DNA of 64,000 nt from MFD09286-c1 sp963701015 (GTDB lineage: Bacteria > Bacteroidota > Bacteroidia > Bacteroidales > DTGW01): positions 2,170,001 through 2,234,000 of the forward strand of contig OY969556.1 in NCBI GenBank assembly GCA_963701015.1, in the 5' to 3' direction. This document shows positions 47,475-56,909 of the stretch, in pieces. The translations under genes and the position numbers were made by a program. The notes below the pieces were generated by a model, which was given only the letters and a program-made list of their open reading frames with translations, was not told the DNA's origin and did not search any database. The stretch's first letter is position 1. Each line of letters opens with the position of its first letter.

Positions 47475-47492
47475 GGCATTCATGTACTAATT

Positions 47493-48089
47493 ATGATTTA
47501 TAAAAATTTTATATTGTTTGTTTTACTCGTATTAAATTTCAATGTTTTTGCTCAAAATAAAAATGCAACAACTTCATTGAATAATCAAAATATTCAAATT
47601 ATTGGGAAGGATTCCTTTTATGTAACCAATGTTCCGCCTGTATATATTTTCCCTCCTGCTGATTTAAAAAACCGAAAGGAATTAATGCGTTATCAGCGTT
47701 TGGTATATAATGTCCGAATTGTATATCCTTACGCTCTTTTAGCAAAAAAGAAATTGGAAGATGTTAACACTGAACTTAGTAAACTAAAAACAGAAAAGGA
47801 AAAAAAGATTTACCTTGATAAGGTTGAAATAGAACTTAAAAAACAATTTGAAGCCGATTTAAAGAATCTCACTATCACCCAGGGAAAAATTTTGGTAAAG
47901 CTTATTGACAGGGAAACTGGAAATACCACATATACATGGGTAAAAGAATTGAGAGGTTCTTTTCAGGCATTTTTTTGGCAATCGCTGGCAAGGCTTGTTG
48001 GTTCGAACTTAAAAATGAAATACGACCCAACAGGTGAAGACAAAGCTATTGAAGATATTATTATTATGATTGATACCGGACAATTGTGA
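47493..48089 (+). CDS. DUF4294 secreted protein
   Basis: A 198-residue protein with a signal peptide (residues 1-20, ending NVFAQ), which decides the start. It has the DUF4294 pattern: VPPVYIFPPADLKNRKE, then YQRLVYNVRIVYPYALLAKK, then a charged helix (LEDVNTELSKLKTEKEKKIYL), and near the end GSFQAFFWQSLARLVGSNLK. The family is of unknown function and is common in Bacteroidetes. It starts 18 bases after the -7 element and stops one base before the thpR ATG. Confidence 0.82.
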   Translation: MIYKNFILFVLLVLNFNVFAQNKNATTSLNNQNIQIIGKDSFYVTNVPPVYIFPPADLKNRKELMRYQRLVYNVRIVYPYALLAKKKLEDVNTELSKLKTEKEKKIYLDKVEIELKKQFEADLKNLTITQGKILVKLIDRETGNTTYTWVKELRGSFQAFFWQSLARLVGSNLKMKYDPTGEDKAIEDIIIMIDTGQL

Positions 48090-48090
48090 T

Positions 48091-48660
48091 ATGAAAAGAC
48101 TTTTTATTGCTTCCAAAATTGATTTTGATAATGATCTTGCAAGCGTTCTGAAAGAAATTAAAGAATCATTGACGGAAGAGAATATCCGTTGGGTTGAACC
48201 TTCAAATTTGCACTTAACTTTTCAATTTTTAGGCAATACTGAAGAAGATAAAATACCAAAATTAATAGAATTAATTGCTCATGTTGCAGGAAAATCAAAA
48301 GCATTTGAAATAAAAATAGAATCGGCCGGATTATTTAAAAATATAACTAATCCCAATTCAATTTGGTTTGGTCTTATGAAAAATGAAAATTTAAATACTT
48401 TAAAATATTTGCTTGACAGAAACCTTGAAAAATTGAATTATCCTATAAATAATCAAACATTTAAACCACATTTAACAATTGGCAGGTTGGATAAATTGAA
48501 TAAGCCGGAAAAATTAGTTGAATTATTGCAACGCTTTCAACATAAAATAATTACAAAACAACAATCAAATGAAGTTGTACTATTTGAGAGTGTTTTAAAA
48601 TCTTCAGGCCCAATATATATTCCTTTATTCAAAGGGAAACTTACACATGACGTCCTTTAA
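48091..48660 (+). CDS. thpR: RNA 2',3'-cyclic phosphodiesterase
   Basis: A 189-residue 2H-phosphoesterase. Two HxTx motifs, HLTF (from His41) and HLTI (from His126 in FKPHLTIG), form the active site in a duplicated fold. ThpR-type enzymes open 2',3'-cyclic phosphates in RNA, and some ligate tRNA halves. The start is ATG 48091, one base after the DUF4294 stop; a longer frame from 48070 would overlap that gene. The last 20 bases overlap the 3' end of the convergent sugar transferase gene. Confidence 0.9.
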   Translation: MKRLFIASKIDFDNDLASVLKEIKESLTEENIRWVEPSNLHLTFQFLGNTEEDKIPKLIELIAHVAGKSKAFEIKIESAGLFKNITNPNSIWFGLMKNENLNTLKYLLDRNLEKLNYPINNQTFKPHLTIGRLDKLNKPEKLVELLQRFQHKIITKQQSNEVVLFESVLKSSGPIYIPLFKGKLTHDVL

Positions 48661-50056
48661 AAATTAGCACTATGGTGTAATACATGATAAGAAAATCTGT
48701 AGATATTGACATATTTTCAATATAAAGTAAATCGAAGCGCAAACGCCTTAACATTTCATCTGTATTTCTGGCATAACCATATTTTACCTGCCCAAATGAT
48801 GTTACTCCCGGTTTAATTTTTTGCAATTGTAAATATTGGGGTGCTGTTTGAATTATTTTATTGATAAAAAATTGCCTTTCGGGCCTTGGCCGAACAATTG
48901 ACATATCGCCTAATAAAACATTAATAAAATTTGGAATTTCATCAAATTTTGTTTTTCTCAATAACTTGCCAAAAGGCGTCATCCGGTTGTCATTTTCCTG
49001 CGTAAGATTAGGTCCGTCTTTTTCAGCATCGGAATACATACTCCTGAATTTATATAAGTAAAAAGGCCTGCCATTTTTTCCAATACGTTCCTGTCTATAA
49101 AATATTGGCCCTTTTGAAGTGAACCAAATACCAAACGCACAAAATGCAATTATCGGAGAAAGTATTAAAAGCGCAACAATTGAAAATGTAAAATCAATTA
49201 TTTTTTTCAAAACTTGTTGCCAAAAAGGCATTAACTCATGTTTGATTTCAATAAGCACTGTTCCGAAAATATTCGAAATTTTCAATGACCCTTTAAGAGC
49301 ATTGTGTAAACCGGGAATTGCTTTTACAATAGTTTCGGGATATCCAAGCCAGCTTGTAATTTCAGGAATATCATTTAACTCATTTGTTGATAAGGCTATT
49401 ATTATTTCATCAACTTTATAGGAATGCATTATAATTGGTAATTTTTCAATATTTCCCAATTCAGGAATATAATTTGTTGGTTTATTATTTTTTGCCGAAG
49501 TATTGCGGATGAAGCCAATAAAATTGTTGCCAAATTCCTTCTTTTTTTGAATAAGTTCATGGTATAGCTCAATAGCTTCAGTATTACAACCTATAATTAT
49601 TGTATTAAAACCAATTTTGTTTTTTCTTATTTTCCAAACTGTAATACTTGATAAAATCATTCTTGGGAATACAGTAATAATAAAATGAAGCCCAAATAGA
49701 ACAATCGCCGAAAAATAATAATTATGGTAATTTCTAACAAAATCATCGAGCAACAGCGTGAAGAAAATAATAATTACACCAAAAAATGAAATTACAAGTG
49801 TTTGAAAAAAATCCTGTGATGGCGTTTTACGATATATAAACCTATAATAACCACTTGCATAATATAAAAACACCCAAAACAAAGGCACAATTATAATTCC
49901 AAGGAAAAAATTAACATTTTTAAAAAAGTGCATAAGAGAATGTTCCTGAAAGTTTTCGAGGAATATTTTCCGGAATAAATAAAAAACTGCCCAAGCAGCC
50001 ATAGCAGCTAAAAAATCGGAGATTAAATATTTTGCAATTTGTTTATTACGACTCAT
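48641..50056 (-). CDS. Undecaprenyl-phosphate sugar phosphotransferase (WcaJ-like)
   Basis: A 471-residue protein from the ATG at 50056. Starting at 50188 would add 44 basic/aromatic residues that are not family-like. Five N-terminal membrane helices lie within residues about 8-145, followed by a Rossmann-like domain (NTIIIGCNTEAIELYHELI). The C-terminal bacterial sugar transferase domain (PF02397 type) has RQERIGKNGRPFYLYKFRSM, GKLLRKTKFDEIPNFINVLL and GDMSIVRPRPERQFF. It starts exopolysaccharide or O-antigen synthesis by loading the first sugar-phosphate on the lipid carrier. No other polysaccharide genes are nearby. Confidence 0.88.
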   Translation of the reverse strand: MSRNKQIAKYLISDFLAAMAAWAVFYLFRKIFLENFQEHSLMHFFKNVNFFLGIIIVPLFWVFLYYASGYYRFIYRKTPSQDFFQTLVISFFGVIIIFFTLLLDDFVRNYHNYYFSAIVLFGLHFIITVFPRMILSSITVWKIRKNKIGFNTIIIGCNTEAIELYHELIQKKKEFGNNFIGFIRNTSAKNNKPTNYIPELGNIEKLPIIMHSYKVDEIIIALSTNELNDIPEITSWLGYPETIVKAIPGLHNALKGSLKISNIFGTVLIEIKHELMPFWQQVLKKIIDFTFSIVALLILSPIIAFCAFGIWFTSKGPIFYRQERIGKNGRPFYLYKFRSMYSDAEKDGPNLTQENDNRMTPFGKLLRKTKFDEIPNFINVLLGDMSIVRPRPERQFFINKIIQTAPQYLQLQKIKPGVTSFGQVKYGYARNTDEMLRRLRFDLLYIENMSISTDFLIMYYTIVLIFKGRHV

Positions 50057-50111
50057 AATATTTATATGATTGCAAACGTAGCAGATATTAACAACAATGC
50101 CAAAGTTAGCT

Positions 50112-51029
50112 TTAAAAAGTTGCAGTGCTATAGTGAATTTTTTCCTGTATTTTTTTAAAAATTTTCTGTGAATATAAAAAGCTCTCAAGTATTCCTGGTT
50201 TTATGTCTGACCAGTCATTGGCATTAAAATATTTTAAAAATTCAAACGGATTTCCTAACTTATCAATCGCAATTTTATTATATTCTTTAGCTTTGTAATT
50301 CAATTTGTTTTGAAGATTTTTAATTACAACCTGCTTATTCAGCAAATCTAAATTAACAATTTTCTGTTGTTGATATACCGTAATATTAAATTCGTTTTTA
50401 TGTGAATTAAAATCAATTAAAATATTTGCAACGCAACCATTATCAAAATCCATTCGACAATTTAGTAATTGAATTCCTGAAATATCGAAATTGTATGCAT
50501 TGGCAATTATTTTTTTTACATTGCCATTGGCTAATTTTAAAACATAATCAATGATATCAATAACTTTGTTGTTTTGAATTGAAATTGCTAAGTTTTGTGC
50601 ATAACTAACATTAATAAATAATGCCTTTTCAACAAAACTAGAACCTTTTAAATAGGTTTCGTTGTACAACCGTGATAAATAGGGAACAACTAAAACACAT
50701 GCTTCAGTAGCTAATTTGCATAAGTTTTCTGTTTCAGCAATGGTAAGATTTTCAGGATTAATAATTAAAAGTGACCTTGTGTTTAAAATGCATTCAACCA
50801 TTAAATGATACGAATTTTCATCGGTTTTTGAAATTACCAACAATTCGCTTTGAGCAATTATTCCAAATGGGTTGGATGAATATTTAACGCCATATGCCTC
50901 TGAAATGGCATTAGCCTTATTGCTGTCAACATCATAAACACCACAAATAACATAAGTACCCGAACTTACAACCTGTGATAATAATTCATCGGTAATAGTA
51001 TTTAGTCCTAAAATACCAATCTTCATCAT
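50112..51029 (-). CDS. Gfo/Idh/MocA-like protein, degenerate
   Basis: A 305-residue protein whose N-terminal half is a Rossmann fold of the Gfo/Idh/MocA dehydrogenase family. It has MKIGILGLNTITDELL for dinucleotide binding, YDVDSNKANAISEAYGVKYSS, then VISKTDENSYHLMVECIL. Where the family has the catalytic EKP motif it reads INPENLTIAETENLCKLA, so the usual Lys is missing. The C-terminal half is diverged. It may be an inactive or repurposed oxidoreductase that helps the sugar transferase, 55 bases downstream on the same strand. That link is inferred. Confidence 0.65.
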   Translation of the reverse strand: MMKIGILGLNTITDELLSQVVSSGTYVICGVYDVDSNKANAISEAYGVKYSSNPFGIIAQSELLVISKTDENSYHLMVECILNTRSLLIINPENLTIAETENLCKLATEACVLVVPYLSRLYNETYLKGSSFVEKALFINVSYAQNLAISIQNNKVIDIIDYVLKLANGNVKKIIANAYNFDISGIQLLNCRMDFDNGCVANILIDFNSHKNEFNITVYQQQKIVNLDLLNKQVVIKNLQNKLNYKAKEYNKIAIDKLGNPFEFLKYFNANDWSDIKPGILESFLYSQKIFKKIQEKIHYSTATF

Positions 51030-51124
51030 GCCTTATTTTTATGGCTTTCAGCAAACATATAATTTTTAAAAATGGAATGACTTTTTTTTCATTTTAAATT
51101 ATTAACTAATTGTGTTGATAAAGT

Positions 51125-51132
51125 TAAATTTG
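51125..51132 (+). promoter_or_regulatory. -7 promoter element of pcm
   Basis: TAAATTTG fits the -7 consensus and is 7 bases before the pcm ATG at 51140, so the transcript would be nearly leaderless. No -33 TTG at correct spacing was found. Confidence 0.45.
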
Positions 51133-51139
51133 CACTGCA

Positions 51140-51799
51140 ATGAAAAATAATATAGAGGATTCATACCGCCATAAAGGGCTGAGACAGAAACTTGTAGAAG
51201 AGTTGCGAGGCAAAGGTATTACTGATGAAAATGTTTTAAAAGCAATTGGAAATGTTCCGCGTCATGTATTTATGGATAGCAGTTTTATAGGATATTCTTA
51301 TCGCGATAAGGCCTTTCCTATAGGTTCTGGTCAAACAATTTCGCAGCCTTATACAGTTGCTATTCAGAGTTCACTTTTACAATTAAAACCTACTGAAAAA
51401 GTTCTGGAAGTTGGTACCGGAAGTGGTTACCAAGCAGCAATTCTGGTCGAAATTGGTGTACGCGTTTTTACCATTGAACGTCAACGCGATCTCTTTCTGA
51501 AAGCACAGAACCTTCTTCCAAAATTAGGTTATAATCCCAATTTTTTTTTCGGCGATGGAACGCTTGGGCTTCCTACTTATGCGCCTTTTGATAAAATATT
51601 AATTACTGCCGGAGCTTTAGATATTCCTGATTCTCTTTTAAAACAATTAAAAATTGGTGGTCGTATGGTAATCCCGGTTGGCGAGCGAACTTCACAAACC
51701 ATGACAGTAATAGAACGTACCGATGAAGATTCATTTGTTAAAACTCAACACGGAAATTTTATCTTTGTACCACTTTTAAAAGGAACTGAAATTAAATGA
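51140..51799 (+). CDS. pcm: Protein-L-isoaspartate O-methyltransferase
   Basis: A 219-residue enzyme with the family signatures RHVFMDSSFIGYSYRDKAFP and IGSGQTISQPYTVAIQ. SAM-binding motif I, VLEVGTGSGYQAA, starts at 88. The later blocks are YAPFDKILITAGA and GGRMVIPVGE. It methylates isoaspartyl residues so that damaged proteins can be repaired, using SAM in the cytoplasm. Its stop overlaps the next gene's start by 4 bases (ATGA), so translation is coupled to a metallo-beta-lactamase-fold hydrolase. Confidence 0.93.
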   Translation: MKNNIEDSYRHKGLRQKLVEELRGKGITDENVLKAIGNVPRHVFMDSSFIGYSYRDKAFPIGSGQTISQPYTVAIQSSLLQLKPTEKVLEVGTGSGYQAAILVEIGVRVFTIERQRDLFLKAQNLLPKLGYNPNFFFGDGTLGLPTYAPFDKILITAGALDIPDSLLKQLKIGGRMVIPVGERTSQTMTVIERTDEDSFVKTQHGNFIFVPLLKGTEIK

Positions 51800-52434
51800 T
51801 AACACTTAAAACCTTCGTATTTAATCCTTTTCAGGAAAATACTTATATTTTGGCCGATGAAACAGGTGATTGCGTAATAATTGATCCTGGTTGTTATAAC
51901 GACAAAGAATTTAAACAGTTAACCGAATATATTATAGTTAATAAATATAATCCTAAAAGAATTATAAATACACATGGTCATGTCGATCATGTGGCAGGAA
52001 TTGCAAGAGTATCTAAAGAATATAATTTAATTCCCGAATTCCATAAAGATGAAATCGTGCTTTTGGAAAAAGCTGTTGAACATGGCAAAATGTTTGGATT
52101 TGCAATTGAATCCTTACCTTCAAAATTCAAACTTATTGATGAAGAAAATCCTGTAAAATTTGGCAATTCAAGCTTAAAAGTATTACATGTTCCCGGACAT
52201 TCAAGAGGAAGTGTAGCGTTTTATTCTGCTTCAGATAATATTGTAATAACAGGAGATGTGTTATTTAAAGATAGTATAGGTAGAACCGATTTGGAAGGTG
52301 GTGATTATGATGTTTTAATGAATAGCATATTCAAAAAAATATTGACATTAGGCGACGAAGTAGCTGTATTTCCTGGTCATGGTCCATCTACTACCATTGG
52401 TATTGAGAAATTAAACAATCCATTTTTATCATAA
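51796..52434 (+). CDS. Metallo-beta-lactamase-fold hydrolase (glyoxalase II-like)
   Basis: A 212-residue hydrolase with the metal motif THGHVDH (His60, His62, Asp64, His65), then VPGHSRGSVAFYS, ITGDVLFKDSIGRTDL (bridging Asp) and FPGHGPSTT. This is the full ligand set for a two-zinc site. Proteins of this size are often called glyoxalase II or YcbL-like; they hydrolyse thioesters such as S-lactoylglutathione, although glutathione is rare in Bacteroidetes. It starts inside the pcm stop and precedes gcvP by 28 bases. Confidence 0.9.
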   Translation: MITLKTFVFNPFQENTYILADETGDCVIIDPGCYNDKEFKQLTEYIIVNKYNPKRIINTHGHVDHVAGIARVSKEYNLIPEFHKDEIVLLEKAVEHGKMFGFAIESLPSKFKLIDEENPVKFGNSSLKVLHVPGHSRGSVAFYSASDNIVITGDVLFKDSIGRTDLEGGDYDVLMNSIFKKILTLGDEVAVFPGHGPSTTIGIEKLNNPFLS

Positions 52435-52462
52435 TTTTAAAAACTTTTAAAGAACTTATTAT

Positions 52463-55333
52463 ATGGCATTTGACAATTTTGCAAGCAGACATATTGGCCC
52501 GGGCAAAGAAGAATTGAATTTAATGTTGGCTAAAATAGGTGTTAAATCACTTGATGAATTAATAGATAAGACTGTTCCTTCTTCAATCCGATTAAAAAAA
52601 TCATTGAATATCCCTGAAGGTATAAGCGAATCGGAATTTCTTGTGAACATTAAAGAAATTGCCCAGAAAAACAAAATTTATAAAACCTATATTGGGTTTG
52701 GATATTATAATACCATAACCCCTTCGGTAATTTTGCGCAATATTTTCGAAAATCCTTCATGGTACACATCATATACTCCATACCAAGCTGAAATTTCACA
52801 AGGCAGATTAGAAGCTTTGCTTAATTTTCAAACCATGGTTATGGATTTAACCGGAATGGAAATGGCAAATGCATCACTTTTGGACGAAGCTACCGCAGCC
52901 GCTGAAGCTATGATTATGCTTTATAATTCAAGGCCAACTGAAATTGTAAATGCCAACGCCAATATATTTTTTGTAGATGAAAACACTTTTCCACAAACAA
53001 TTGATGTTTTAAAAACAAGGTCGGAACCATTGGGAATTCATCTTCAGGTTGGAAAATTTAACGAGTTGAAATTTTCTGATTCAAAAATTCTTGGTGTTTT
53101 AATCCAGTATCCTAATAGCAATGGACAAATTGTGGATTATACAAAATTCGTACAGGAGGCTCATTTAAATATGGTTCAGGTTGCCGTTGCAGCTGATTTA
53201 ATGAGCCTTGTTTTATTAACACCTCCGGGTGAATGGGGCGCCGATGTTGTTGTAGGTTCAACCCAACGATTTGGAATCCCAATGGGATATGGCGGACCAC
53301 ATGCTGCCTATTTTGCAACCAACGAAAAATATAAACGTGCTTTACCTGGAAGAATTATAGGGGTTACTCGTGATGTTACGGGTAAAACTGCATTGCGCAT
53401 GGCATTACAGACCCGCGAACAACATATAAAACGCGAAAGGGCAACGTCAAATATTTGTACAGCCCAGGCTTTACTAGCAACAATGGCTGGCATGTATGCT
53501 GTTTATCATGGAAATGAAGGCCTTAAACGCATTGCCAATCATATACATCAATCAGCCATAACATTAGCAAATGGAATTAAAAATTTAGGTTATACAATAG
53601 TACATTCAAATTATTTCGACACGCTGGAAATACAATTGCCTAACGAACTTAAAGTTGATGAACTTATTGCAATTGCTGAAGAACGTCAGGTAAATCTTAA
53701 TTATTTTAATAATAATACAATTTTGATAAGTGTAGATGAAACTACTTCTATTCAAGATATAAATCAGCTTTTAGAAATTTTTGCAGTTGCGGTATTTAAA
53801 AAATATATCCCTGTTGAAAAGCTTGATGAATCACTAGGATTGATTGAATTGTTTCAAAGAAAATCTGATTTTTTAAAACATGATATATTTAAGCTGTATC
53901 ATTCCGAAACCGAAATGATGCGCTATATTAAAAAGCTTGAACGAAAAGACATTTCGCTCACTCATTCAATGATTTCATTGGGTTCATGTACCATGAAACT
54001 GAATGCTGCAACAGAAATGTTACCATTAACCTGGCCTGAATTTAATTCAATACATCCTTTTGTTCCGCTCGATCAGGTTGAAGGATATCACCAAATGTAT
54101 CATGAACTTGGAAAATGGCTTTGTGCAATTACAGGATTTAGTGGTATATCATTTCAGCCTAACTCAGGTGCAGCAGGCGAATATGCCGGTTTAATGGTGG
54201 TTCACAAATATCATCAGGCCAAAGGCGAGGTAAACCGCAATGTTGTATTAATCCCCGCATCGGCACATGGAACAAACCCTGCAAGCGCTGCAATGTCAGG
54301 ACTTAAAGTAGTTGTTGTGAATTGTGATGAAAATGGCAATATTTCTATTGATGATTTAAAACTTAAAGCTGAACAGTACAAAAATAATTTATCATGTCTG
54401 ATGCTTACCTATCCTTCAACCCATGGAGTTTTTGAAGACAAAGTGGTTGAAATGGTTAATATAATTCATACTTTTGGCGGTCAGGTTTACATGGATGGAG
54501 CCAATATGAATGCACAGGTTGGGCTTACAAATCCTGGTATTATTGGAGTTGATGTTTGTCATTTAAATTTACATAAAACATTTGCTATTCCTCATGGTGG
54601 TGGAGGTCCTGGAATGGGTCCTATTTGTGTAGCTGAACATTTAGTTGAATATTTACCAACCCATCCATTGGCTGCAGTTGGAGGCAAAAACGGAGTAAGT
54701 GCTATTTCAGCTTCTCCCTGGGGAAGCGCTCTAATTACAGTTATTTCTTATGCCTATATAAAAATGCTTGGTGCATCGGGTTTAACAGATGCTACTAAAT
54801 ATGCTATTTTAAATGCCAATTATTTGGCTGCATGTTTAAAAGACAAGTTTTCAATTGTATATACCGGAGAAAATGGAACCGTTGCCCATGAAATGATTGC
54901 CGATTGCCGTCAATTTAAACAATTGGCCAATGTTACGGAAATAGATATTGCCAAACGACTTATGGATTATGGTTATCATGCACCTACCGTCTCATTCCCT
55001 GTTCATGGAACATTAATGATTGAACCAACTGAAAGTGAATCGAAATATGAACTTGATAAATTTATTTCAGCCATGAATTCAATATATGATGAAATTATTG
55101 AAATTTCGGAAGGAAAATCGGATAGTATTGATAACGTATTAAAAAATGCACCTCATACTGCTGATTCTGTTATAAATTCTATCTGGGAACATAAATATAG
55201 CAGGGAAAAAGCTGTTTATCCATTAAACTGGATTCGAGAAAATAAGTTTTGGCCCGGTTGTTCACGTGTTGACGATGCCTATGGCGATCGCAACCTGGTT
55301 TGTTCCTGCCAACCAATAGAAAATTATAGGTAA
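52463..55333 (+). CDS. gcvP: Glycine dehydrogenase (decarboxylating), P protein
   Basis: A 956-residue single-chain P protein (both halves fused, as in E. coli). It starts FASRHIGPGKEELN and has YTPYQAEISQGRLEALLNFQ and EATAAAEAM in the first half. In the second half are SLGSCTMKLNAATEM, PNSGAAGEYAG, SAHGTNPASAAMSG and NLHKTFAIPHGGGGPG with the PLP lysine at 705. It decarboxylates glycine and passes the aminomethyl group to lipoyl-GcvH. The other gcv genes are not here. It lies 28 bases after the hydrolase, so it may be in the same operon. Confidence 0.96.
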   Translation: MAFDNFASRHIGPGKEELNLMLAKIGVKSLDELIDKTVPSSIRLKKSLNIPEGISESEFLVNIKEIAQKNKIYKTYIGFGYYNTITPSVILRNIFENPSWYTSYTPYQAEISQGRLEALLNFQTMVMDLTGMEMANASLLDEATAAAEAMIMLYNSRPTEIVNANANIFFVDENTFPQTIDVLKTRSEPLGIHLQVGKFNELKFSDSKILGVLIQYPNSNGQIVDYTKFVQEAHLNMVQVAVAADLMSLVLLTPPGEWGADVVVGSTQRFGIPMGYGGPHAAYFATNEKYKRALPGRIIGVTRDVTGKTALRMALQTREQHIKRERATSNICTAQALLATMAGMYAVYHGNEGLKRIANHIHQSAITLANGIKNLGYTIVHSNYFDTLEIQLPNELKVDELIAIAEERQVNLNYFNNNTILISVDETTSIQDINQLLEIFAVAVFKKYIPVEKLDESLGLIELFQRKSDFLKHDIFKLYHSETEMMRYIKKLERKDISLTHSMISLGSCTMKLNAATEMLPLTWPEFNSIHPFVPLDQVEGYHQMYHELGKWLCAITGFSGISFQPNSGAAGEYAGLMVVHKYHQAKGEVNRNVVLIPASAHGTNPASAAMSGLKVVVVNCDENGNISIDDLKLKAEQYKNNLSCLMLTYPSTHGVFEDKVVEMVNIIHTFGGQVYMDGANMNAQVGLTNPGIIGVDVCHLNLHKTFAIPHGGGGPGMGPICVAEHLVEYLPTHPLAAVGGKNGVSAISASPWGSALITVISYAYIKMLGASGLTDATKYAILNANYLAACLKDKFSIVYTGENGTVAHEMIADCRQFKQLANVTEIDIAKRLMDYGYHAPTVSFPVHGTLMIEPTESESKYELDKFISAMNSIYDEIIEISEGKSDSIDNVLKNAPHTADSVINSIWEHKYSREKAVYPLNWIRENKFWPGCSRVDDAYGDRNLVCSCQPIENYR

Positions 55334-55588
55334 TTTTGAATTTAATGTTAAGTTAGATAGATTTGCTTCAACAAAAGTTTTAAGAATTATGTTTTTAAAA
55401 TTACGGAAAAAATTTAGCTTTGTTAATTACATAAACTTACCAAAATTTGACCCAGTTTATAAGTTGAAATTTTATTTCGATTGAAATATTTTTTATTTAT
55501 AATTAATTGTTTTTTATAAGTTTAATAAAAATAATTTTCTTTTTAGGGTTACTTTTTAGCAATAAAATTTATTAATGTTTGGTTTAGG

Positions 55589-56191
55589 ATGAATAAATTA
55601 TCGGACAGTGAAATTATCCGTGGGATTTTTGAACATAACGAAAAAATTTTACTTCTGATTTACCGTGATAATTACCGTGCTATCAGGCAATTGGTAAAAA
55701 CGAACAGTGGTGATGACGATGATGTAAAAGATGTATTTCAAGATGCTATTATTATTCTTTTTAATAAAATAAAAAAAGAAGAATTAAAATTACAGGTTGC
55801 ATTTAGTACATATTTTTATTCAGTTGCTCGAAATATTTGGTTAAATGAATTAAAAATAAAAAACAGAAAAGCTTCAGATCTTCAGGCTATAGATGTTTTG
55901 GATGAGGAAATTGATGTTCATGATGAAATGATAAAAGCTGAAATGCACAAATTGGTATGGAAACATTTCGAAAAACTAACAAAAGATTGTCAGAAAGTTA
56001 TAAAGTTAATTCTTGATGGTCAAAGTATAGCAGAAGTAACCAGTACAATGAATTACAGTACCGACCAGCATACAAAAAACAGAAGATTACGATGCAAAAA
56101 CACTTTAGTGAATCACATTTTAAATGACCCGACATATAAAGAACTAAAAAACGAAAAGAAACTTAAGGACGAAACTAATTTCCGATGGTAA
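55589..56191 (+). CDS. ECF-type RNA polymerase sigma factor
   Basis: A 200-residue sigma-70 family factor without region 1 or 3. Region 2 covers about 12-85 (ILLLIYRDNYRAIRQLVKT, then DDVKDVFQDAIIILFNKIKK, then STYFYSVARNIWLNELKIK). Region 4 covers about 120-180 (LTKDCQKVIKLILDGQSIAEV). The region-4 helix is followed by a lysine-rich tail. It likely directs RNA polymerase to a small regulon and answers an envelope signal. It is 19 bases upstream of a TPR membrane protein that may act as its anti-sigma or partner. No zinc-binding anti-sigma domain is present. Confidence 0.88.
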   Translation: MNKLSDSEIIRGIFEHNEKILLLIYRDNYRAIRQLVKTNSGDDDDVKDVFQDAIIILFNKIKKEELKLQVAFSTYFYSVARNIWLNELKIKNRKASDLQAIDVLDEEIDVHDEMIKAEMHKLVWKHFEKLTKDCQKVIKLILDGQSIAEVTSTMNYSTDQHTKNRRLRCKNTLVNHILNDPTYKELKNEKKLKDETNFRW

Positions 56192-56210
56192 AAAATTCAA
56201 AATTAAAATT

Positions 56211-56909
56211 ATGAGTGATTTAAAAAGCGATTTAAATAATTTCCAATCCTACTCACTTGTAGAAGAGGAAATTGATGAAATGTTGAGGGATGAAGATTCC
56301 TATCAACTTCGCCTCGCTTTGAACAGGGTTGAAAAAGAATACCTGAATTCTGAAACTGATTTTAAACATAATTTTTCTGACCGGTTCTTTAAAAAAGGTT
56401 ATATATATGCATTTGCCGCAGGAATTGCTATATTAGTTGGCATTATTGGCGTGACACGTTTGATGATTAAATCATCCGATTCAAATTGCGATGCATTATT
56501 TTCTCAATATTACCAGCCGTACCAAAGCGATTTTGCTTCCCGTTCCGACGAAGTTGTGGTGAACAACTTATACCTTGCTTTTCAGGCATATGAAACCAAA
56601 GATTATGATAAAGCAGTTGAATTGTTTTCTAAAGTAATTAGTGTTGACGAATCTGTCCAAATGGCATATTTTTATCGGGGTGTTTCAAGCATTGAAACCG
56701 GCGATTATAAACTTGCCATTGAATCGTTAAGCAAATTATGTAAAAATGAATCGAATCCATATTATTCTCAAGCCCAGTGGTACACTGCTTTAACATGGTT
56801 AAAACTGAATAATGCCGAACTCGCTAAACCTCATCTAATATGGCTTGCATCTAATGATAGATATTATGGAAATAAGGCAAAAGAAATATTAGAAAAATTA
56901 AAAAAGTAA
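56211..56909 (+). CDS. Single-pass membrane protein with periplasmic TPRs (possible anti-sigma partner)
   Basis: A 232-residue protein. An acidic N-terminal cytoplasmic part (about 1-62, EEEIDEMLRDEDSYQL) leads to one membrane helix (about 64-86, YAFAAGIAILVGIIGVTRLM). The outer part has three or four TPR units (for example YDKAVELFSKVISVDESV). The layout matches proteins that pair with ECF sigma factors in this phylum, with a cytoplasmic sigma contact and a periplasmic sensor; that pairing is inferred from the 19-base gap and layout. Its stop codon abuts the stop of the CHAT gene on the other strand. Confidence 0.75.
   Translation: MSDLKSDLNNFQSYSLVEEEIDEMLRDEDSYQLRLALNRVEKEYLNSETDFKHNFSDRFFKKGYIYAFAAGIAILVGIIGVTRLMIKSSDSNCDALFSQYYQPYQSDFASRSDEVVVNNLYLAFQAYETKDYDKAVELFSKVISVDESVQMAYFYRGVSSIETGDYKLAIESLSKLCKNESNPYYSQAQWYTALTWLKLNNAELAKPHLIWLASNDRYYGNKAKEILEKLKK

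Noticed and set aside
50057..50188. Longer N-terminus for the sugar transferase
   Set aside because: The 44 extra residues are basic and aromatic without family similarity; the ATG at 50056 leads directly into the first membrane helix.
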